Shown here: positions 57,670 to 64,000 of the stretch, in pieces
Layout: each line of letters opens with the position of its first letter
How positions within the stretch are numbered: the stretch's first letter is position 1
Source: Impatiens glandulifera
Taxonomy: Eukaryota; Streptophyta; Magnoliopsida; Ericales; Balsaminaceae
Length of the DNA: 64,000 bases
Assembly: GCF_907164915.1 (NCBI RefSeq)
Contig: NC_061867.1
Span: 30,501,751 to 30,565,750, forward strand
Direction: 5' to 3'
Notes under the pieces: generated by a model
Told to the model about the DNA's origin: nothing
The model's input: only the letters and a program-made list of their open reading frames with translations
Databases searched by the model: none
Position numbers and translations under genes: made by a program

Positions 57670-57930
57670 AGTGTTGTTAGGAGTAGTTAATTAACTGTGA
57701 AGAATTGTTAGAACTATTGTTAAGAGCGGTTAAGTAACTTCTAGAAGTTTTACATAACTGAAAGTACAGGGACCACTTTGTATAAGTATAAATACACTAA
57801 TAAGAGAAATAAAAGATTATCAGGTTATTTTTTCTCATTTCACTCTTTATCATATCTTTCAGTGCTATTGATTCTTACATCTATTAGTCATCTTGTAAAC
57901 AAATTCATATTAAATTTGTTCTTGGTATCT
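57670..57930 (+). mobile_element. possible end of another copia LTR with cut primer site
   Basis: The sequence has LTR-like features (TTAGGAGTAGTTAATTAACTG, a TATA-like GTATAAATACAC at about 57785) and ends TTCTTGGTATC, resembling the first bases of an initiator-Met primer site, exactly where repeat H copy 2 begins. Its start is not defined. Confidence 0.3.
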
Positions 57931-57931
57931 T

Positions 57932-59214
57932 TTGGGTCAAATTAGTTTGACTAACGTTATTTTAATGATGTATTAGTAAAACTTTGATTAAGAATGAAGT
58001 TAAGTCGTCTAATTGTTTTTATTCATGTGCATCAAAAATATACTAAATTAGACATGAACTGAAACAAGCATTAGACGTAGTTAGACGTGCAGTCTAATAA
58101 ATGCGTAGTTAGACGTGCAGTCTAACAGACGCGTAGTTAAACGTGTAGTCTAACAGACGCGTAGTTAGACGTGCAGTCTAACAGACACGTAGTTAGATGT
58201 GTAGTCTAACAGACGTAGTTAGACGTGCAGTCTAACAGATACGTAGTTAGACGTGCAGTCTAACAGATACGTAGTTAGACGTGCAGTCTAATAGATACGT
58301 AGTTAGACATGCAGTCTAACAGGCGTAGTTAGACGTGCAGTCTAACTCCATTAGACTTGGTGGTCTAATGGAGTACATTTAATGCCTCGCTTCAACAGCT
58401 ATTTGAAATTAGCATACGTCTACCCACGATCAACTAGTTATACGCTACTCCTGCTCCACTCATCTGTGCAGACTGGTACGCCAGCTATTTGTATCCAATG
58501 AATGAACGCCACGTACGCGAATATTCCTCCCACTACTTGTTCAATAAAGGACATTTCCAGAAGAATATCCGGCGCACTACTAGTTCGGTATGGCCACGAT
58601 CCTTGTGCACAGAGCCTACTATACTCTTGTACTATGGAGGCTTTCAAATGTGCGCTTGCCACGTGTCCATCTAGAAGATTCAACCGTTAGTGTTCTGACT
58701 CTATATATAGATCCCCAAGGACAACGATCGAGGTACAAGTTTGTACACGCCTTACAACGAGCTTACCAGCCTTATCTACTATCAATCTCATACTCTTGCA
58801 CTTACTAATTTGTACATCTTCAAGTTCAAGAGAGAATCAAAATCTGTCTAGATGAGAATTACTCTTAATCATATTGTAAGTTGAACAGAGTCTGTTCTGT
58901 TCAACACTTAGCTAACTAGTAAACTGTATTTCATTCAAAGAATTATATTGAAATTTTTCTGGTGGTTGGAAAAAGGGGTGACGTAGGAGAGTTTGCTACG
59001 AATATCCATAAACAACTTACTATGTTCATTACATTCTGTCTTTCCTTCTCTCATTGGTTCGTAGCTTCAAACCTGAGCAAACAGTTCCGCACTTGAATCG
59101 CTTCAAGTGTTTGCAAGGGTTTGTGAAGAATAGAAAGAGATATTAATCCCTAACAGGATTTCTATCAAACCGTTTTCTAGAAGTTGTCATCAATAGTTAG
59201 ACCACCGTCTCTAT
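57932..59214. mobile_element. LTR-like repeat H, copy 2
   Basis: Same order of words as copy 1 (54594-56212), starting TTGGGTCAAATTAG and ending near ACCACCGTCTCTATT, where the upstream flank of LBD copy F resumes (AATTATTTTGGGATAAATG). It has a shorter, more regular hairpin array. Confidence 0.6.
58079..58372. repeat. hairpin-unit array in repeat H, copy 2
   Basis: About nine units of roughly 25-29 bp of the form GTTAGACGTGCAGTCTAAC followed by AGA-ACGTA. They are more uniform than in copy 1. Confidence 0.9.
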
Positions 59215-59909
59215 TAATTATTTTGGGATAAATGAATATAACATATTTCATAAATAATTATTTAATTTATTTTAAACCCCTTTTCGAGTCTTATAATATT
59301 TGGAAAATTATTTTAAGGACTCGGAATTATTTGAGAATTTTCTTTAAATTTGGTAAATTAATTTTTTTTAAAAACGTTGGGTTCCACAACTCTTTTGGAA
59401 TCTCCGCGAGTTAATTATCTTCTCGTCTCACGAATTCGAACTCATGACCTCATTGACACTGAGTAAATCAGATTTTAGTGTATACCCGTTCTAAAGCGAC
59501 AAGATATAAGTGGTTAGTGCATAGATAAGAGTAAAAATAATTTGACTTTTTTTTTGTTAGTGAGGCTCATTTTGTGCATGATCTTTATTTTAATGTTAGT
59601 GACAACAACCAAGTTGTGGTTAGAGTTTTTAATTTCATCTATAGAAAAAGATTTTTGTTTTCCATTTTTGTTGTAATTTTTGTTTTTGTTTTATTTTGTT
59701 GAAAAACTTTTTGAAATAATTATTTGAAATAAATATTAAAAAAAATATATAATTTTTAAATCTAAAATTTATAAAAATAAAATTAAAGATGTTAGAATAC
59801 TAATATTTGAAATATAGAAGATTTGATAATATGTTTTTTATGATAAAATTCTAAAATTTCAAAGATAAATAGTATAAAAACTCCAACTTCTCTTAGGAAA
59901 AAATAAACA
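59215..59909. other. upstream flank of LBD copy F
   Basis: Matches the upstream regions of C and E, but about 170 bases are missing directly before the coding region: AAATAGTAT joins AAAAACTCCAACTTC at about 59870-59882, removing the TATA region present in B, C and E. Confidence 0.65.
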
Positions 59910-61182
59910 ATGAGCACCGAGACCAATTCCAGCGCCAGAATCATTATCAGACCATGCAGAGCCTGTAGATACTTACGAAAGAAATGTCTCGACAATTGCA
60001 TATTCGCACCTTACTTTGATTCTGATCAAGGAACTGCCAATTTCGCGTCGATTCATAAGATATTTTGAGCAAGCAACGTTACAAAACTTCTAAAGAATAT
60101 TCCGATCGACAAACGGCCTGAGGCGGTTAGGACTTTAAATTATGAAGCTCATGCTAGTCTCCAAGATCCTATCTATGGTTGTGTATCTCAAATCTTTGGT
60201 CTCTAGAATTAGGTACTTATGTATTTAAATATCAATAGTAACATGATTTAACATGAGTTAATTAATCGCATCAATTTATAAACAAATCAGAACAATAGTT
60301 AGGTCAAATCTTCTAAAAACAATTGGGTGTAATTATATGGTGATCTTATATGTATGTTTGGTCTTATGAAATAATTGGTTTGCTTAATTATTTTGTAAAA
60401 ATTAATTTAGATTACTTATTTTCTTATCAACTTTGTAACGCTGTTAAGGATATCTATCTTATTTGTCATTTTGACTTAACTTTTAGATAATATTATAATA
60501 TTTTGATTCAATTTGATTTGTTTATCTCATAGACGTCACTTTCATAAATACATTATTAATTAAAGAAAAACTTTTCACAAAATAACGTTTTAAAAATAAA
60601 AATTGACGTCTAGACAAATTATCAAATATTATATTAGATTAAGGTAATATCCAAATTTAGGAATGAAGTCATTCTCTTCTAATATAACTTATCTCATATA
60701 TTATTATTATTATTATTATTATATATCTTGTCTGTTCTCTTAATTCATTTTATTGGAAATTTTAATTTTAACAAGCAATGATATTAGGTAGAAATTCTTG
60801 TTAATTGGTATGCTTTTTATTTTATTTAAAATTTTAATTTTTTAATCTTGTTAATGATCTTATATGTATATAGGTGATCAATCTTCAACGAGAGAATGCG
60901 TGGTTGCAAGCCCAAGTAGCCAGGCAACCGCCACCTCAGCAGCCACCTCAGCAACAGCCACAGTTTTCTCTGTCCGTGTCAGACTACCCATTGGTTGGCG
61001 GCGCCACCTATGACATGGCACCTCTCTTTGAGTTTGATCCTAATATTGGATCATCTCATCAGCAGGATTCATGGGCAGCTAATCAGCAGCAGTGGGGAAG
61101 AGTTTGCTGGGATTCAACATGGAAGGAAAAGATCTGCCCAAGCATGCCACCTGGCACTAATTTAATCACTTTTTACTTTTAA
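59910..61182 (+). pseudogene. LBD copy F, disrupted
   Basis: Exon 1 corresponds to 59910-60212 and exon 2 starts at 60874. The C block is kept, except that Gly of CGAC is Arg. Codon 53, the Gly that begins GAS, is TGA (60066-60068), and two more stops (60204-60206 and 60210-60212) lie at the exon end, while the donor GT remains. Exon 2 keeps INLQRENAWLQAQV and [12 protein letters not shown], then loses part of its tail and shifts frame, ending at 61182. With the core promoter also missing, this copy cannot make an LBD protein. Confidence 0.9.
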
Positions 61183-62440
61183 TAATATATGTGACATTTA
61201 GCAAATAGTTATTACTGTTCATGACTATAGTAATTTGTTTTCTTTTCCGTACTTTGTTTATTGAATAATCCTACTAAGAAAATTCTATCATTTATTTATT
61301 ATTTATCTAAATTTGGAAATTTCATATATTTTGATTCTTCTATGCCATTTATAAATTAAAACTTAGTATTTTGAAAAGTTGTATCTATATATTTTGAAGC
61401 TTTGTTTCTTTCTTTGGCAATGGTAGATTCCATCCTTACGTACCTTTGGAGAGCCCTAGGTTCACCAATGCTCATTCATTGGTAATTTAGAACAATGACT
61501 TTTGAATAGTTTGTGTTTCTTTGGAATTGCTGACCCATAAGCATTCAAATGAATTCAAACAATCCAAATGTGTAATCCATCCAATTAGAACTTGAAAACA
61601 TATAATATGATATAAATGGATTTTTTTTATTAATTATACCAACTGGTCTTTTTCACGATTTTTATTTATTAAGAAGGTTTGTTTAAAATTGGTACTACGA
61701 CAGTATATATATTTTTTGTATGATTTTGTTTAGTTGTTAAAAAACTTGTTTAAAACATGTTAAAATATGATAAGTTAGAATATCCAAACTTTTTTTCAAA
61801 TATACCAACTTGTTTCTTTTACTTTTTGTTTAGTAAGGTTTGTTTGAAATTGGTACAATATTAGTAATTTTTTACATTATTTTCATTATTTTGTTGAAGA
61901 AGTTGATCGAAATTAGTTTTAAATATGTTAAATATTAATTATTAGATATGGTAAGCAATAAAAATCAACACTCCAATTTATAATATTAAAATAATTATAT
62001 TGAATTATTTTAAAATAAAAAATTAAAATAATTAACCTAATAACCAAAAACTAATTTAAAATAGTTAATTATAATTAATTAATGTGTTAATTAATTAAAT
62101 TAATTCATGGTTAAGGCCAAAATAAAAAAATAAAATTATTTGGGATAGATGTTATACTCATATTATATAAAAATAATTTTAAAAAAATTAAAGGAGAAAA
62201 ATAAATAATTAAATGGAATTTCGTATCCAATTCACCTAAAAGAATTATTTATTTAAATCCTAAAAATATTAAAAATAAATAAAATAAATTGGTAATTAAA
62301 ATATTTTCTATATTTATTTTAATATTTTGCGTATTTGAAAAGATTAAAATTAAAGTCAAAAGGGTGAAAGAAAACACAATTTCAAACAAACCCTTAAGTT
62401 TTTAAAATAAAAATAAATGTGTGATCTTATATGGCCGAAA
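61183..62440. other. 3' flank of LBD copy F
   Basis: Homologous to 53328-54400. No gene is seen. Confidence 0.5.
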
Positions 62441-62960
62441 CCAAGAAAATTGGTTGCAGCGCATCAGGACCATCAGATCAGCGTTGAATTTTCGTTCAGC
62501 GCCCAGGAATGCTTCGCGTAGCCGGTTGTATTCGAGGAGAAGCGCACACGCGAAGCACTGTAATAACTAAGATGTTAGCATTGTTATCTCAAACGCTAAC
62601 GGAACGTTCAAACGCTAATGTACCTCCAAGCAAATGTTAGGACACGCATGGAACGACGTCGTTTTGGCCTTTGATCTTCTTCATCATCACGACGTCGTGA
62701 ATATAAGCTTCAAGATCCGTGTTGATCTTGGATTTTTGGAACTCAGCCATTGGTCCACAAAATGAGGTGATTCAAATCTCGGAATGATCACCCTACGATG
62801 GTGATCATCCCCTACAAGAATAGGCTTTCTCACGGTCTATTCCGGCGACTACAAACCAAGAATAGTCAAACGTCATTAATGACTTTTGGCGAATTTAGGT
62901 CACTATGCTTCCCCAACTAACCTAGGATGAATATAAATATCCTCCTAAAGTCATTCCAAA
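62441..62960. repeat. dispersed repeat, inverted partner near 56.6-56.8 kb
   Basis: GGTTGCAGCGCATCAGGACC, GATCAGCGTTGAATTTTC and TAGCCGGTTGTATTCGAGG match the complement of about 56590-56760. Two forms of AAACGCTAA follow (about 62594 and 62614). It is GC-richer than its surroundings and probably belongs to a transposable element not otherwise visible. No gene. Confidence 0.55.
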
Positions 62961-63830
62961 GTTAACCTACCAACACACAACCTTTAAATCGCAAAAAACA
63001 TCAAAATCTTCCATTAAAGCTTCAAAGTGTCGGATTTTTCGAATTTTTTGTTTAAGGCCTTAAAACTTGAATATGTTTATCCAAAAAGCTTTTATAAGGA
63101 TCAATGAGTGTTCTTCAATCCTTGGTAAGCTTCCAATCACCATTTAATTCATATTTACAATTTGAATTTGAAATTTTTATATTTCAAATTAGAGAAGTTT
63201 GCATGCTTGTTGTTCATGTGATTTTATGTTTGAATATTGATCCTATGATTATTTAGAAATTATCTGAATAGAATAGAATCGATCAAAATAAAAAAATCCA
63301 AATTTGAATTTCCAAAATCAAAAAACGGGTCTGCTGTTCTTGGATTATTTCAGTTAAATTATAGCCTAGAAAACTTCCCAACATTATTGTAAACATGTTG
63401 GGTAACTATTTGGATCATGTTGGATCCATCCCAATCATGTTTGATGAAAACCAATAATTTAAAATAAAATGAAATTTTTTATGTTCTTGAATTAGTCAAA
63501 ACGAACATACAGTGTTCTTGTTTTAGTACCAATTAAATATATGTGATATAGGAAAGCTATTGTATTCATTTCACTTCAAAACAACTTTAAAATTAAAAAC
63601 CCAAATTTTGATCACAAATTGTTTTGAACAAATTGATCATTATCGAGGTCGATTGATACTTTGAGATGATAATCAATGTGTTCCTGTGAGCTTTGTGAAG
63701 CTACCCAAGCTCTTGGATCAAAGAATCAGATCTAAAAAAACTAATTACAAAAATGAGTTCTTGTGTTCTTGAAGAACGAGGCCGGTGAGCCTAGGACTGA
63801 GAGAACTGAGCGAGAATCTTCGCTCCGGAC
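62961..63830. other. unassigned sequence
   Basis: No gene or repeat recognised in about 0.87 kb. Confidence 0.3.
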
Positions 63831-63865
63831 CTAGACCAAGGACCGGAAAAATTAACCTAGGAACA

Positions 63866-64000
63866 ATATTCTTGAGTTAGGACAAAAACATATGATTGAT
63901 GTTCTTGAGTTAGGACCGAGACATATGACCGATGTTCTCGAGTTATGACCGAGATCTGGATCCGAGAGTTCTAACCTTAAGATAGAGCATCTTAAACCCT
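63866..64000. repeat. 33-bp tandem repeat running to the window edge
   Basis: Units of the type GTTCTTGAGTTAGGACCGAG followed by ACATATGACCGAT, about three copies, decaying to the right and cut by the end of the window. Confidence 0.7.

Overview
The window is plant nuclear DNA, very AT-rich and almost certainly from a eudicot; the species cannot be fixed from the sequence. Two things dominate it: a small family of LOB-domain (LBD/ASL) transcription factor genes repeated along the + strand, and layers of transposable elements that have spread the copies apart. No tRNA, rRNA or CRISPR array was seen.

LBD cluster. Six copies lie on the + strand: A (only exon 2 inside the window, 764-958), B (23069-24425, open), C (34888-36132, open), D (36861-37984, debris), E (52026-53327, nonsense mutation) and F (59910-61182, several stops and a lost core promoter). 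Each full copy has exon 1 with the C-x2-C-x6-C-x3-C block and the GAS block, one intron, and exon 2 with the leucine-rich stretch and a conserved C-terminal motif. Upstream and downstream flanks are shared too, so the cluster arose by segmental duplication. A dispersed block R (27290-28360, 40010-40960, 49500-51420) accompanies it.

Left third (1-21 kb). An old Ty1/copia element (1169-20873, + strand, LTRs of about 0.59 kb) sits in the 3' flank of copy A. Inside it lies a younger 13.9-kb copia element of the large Sirevirus-like type (3118-16973, minus strand, 1.21-kb LTRs, TTTTA target duplication). It carries gag, protease, integrase, RT and RNase H, all split by stops or frameshifts. Downstream of pol are three tandem related accessory ORFs, each with its own TATA-like sequence. 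This triplicated, separately promoted accessory module is the most unusual thing in the window.

Middle (24.8-34 kb). A truncated minus-strand LTR element with two families of tandem repeats follows gene B. Then comes a complete 4.96-kb Mutator-like element (28370-33332) with long TIRs, a perfect 9-bp target duplication, a FAR1-type DNA-binding remnant, an antisense plant-mobile-domain-like gene, and two minisatellite arrays built on one core. A 161-bp MITE lies in the promoter flank of gene C.

Right half (38-64 kb). AT-rich duplicated segments; a decayed minus-strand LINE (about 42.6-49.0 kb) that took three insertions, all with perfect target duplications (a TRIM-like element, a solo LTR and a hAT-type MITE); another LTR-like repeat inside block R; and two LTR-like repeats with arrays of hairpin-forming units on both sides of the interval between LBD copies E and F.
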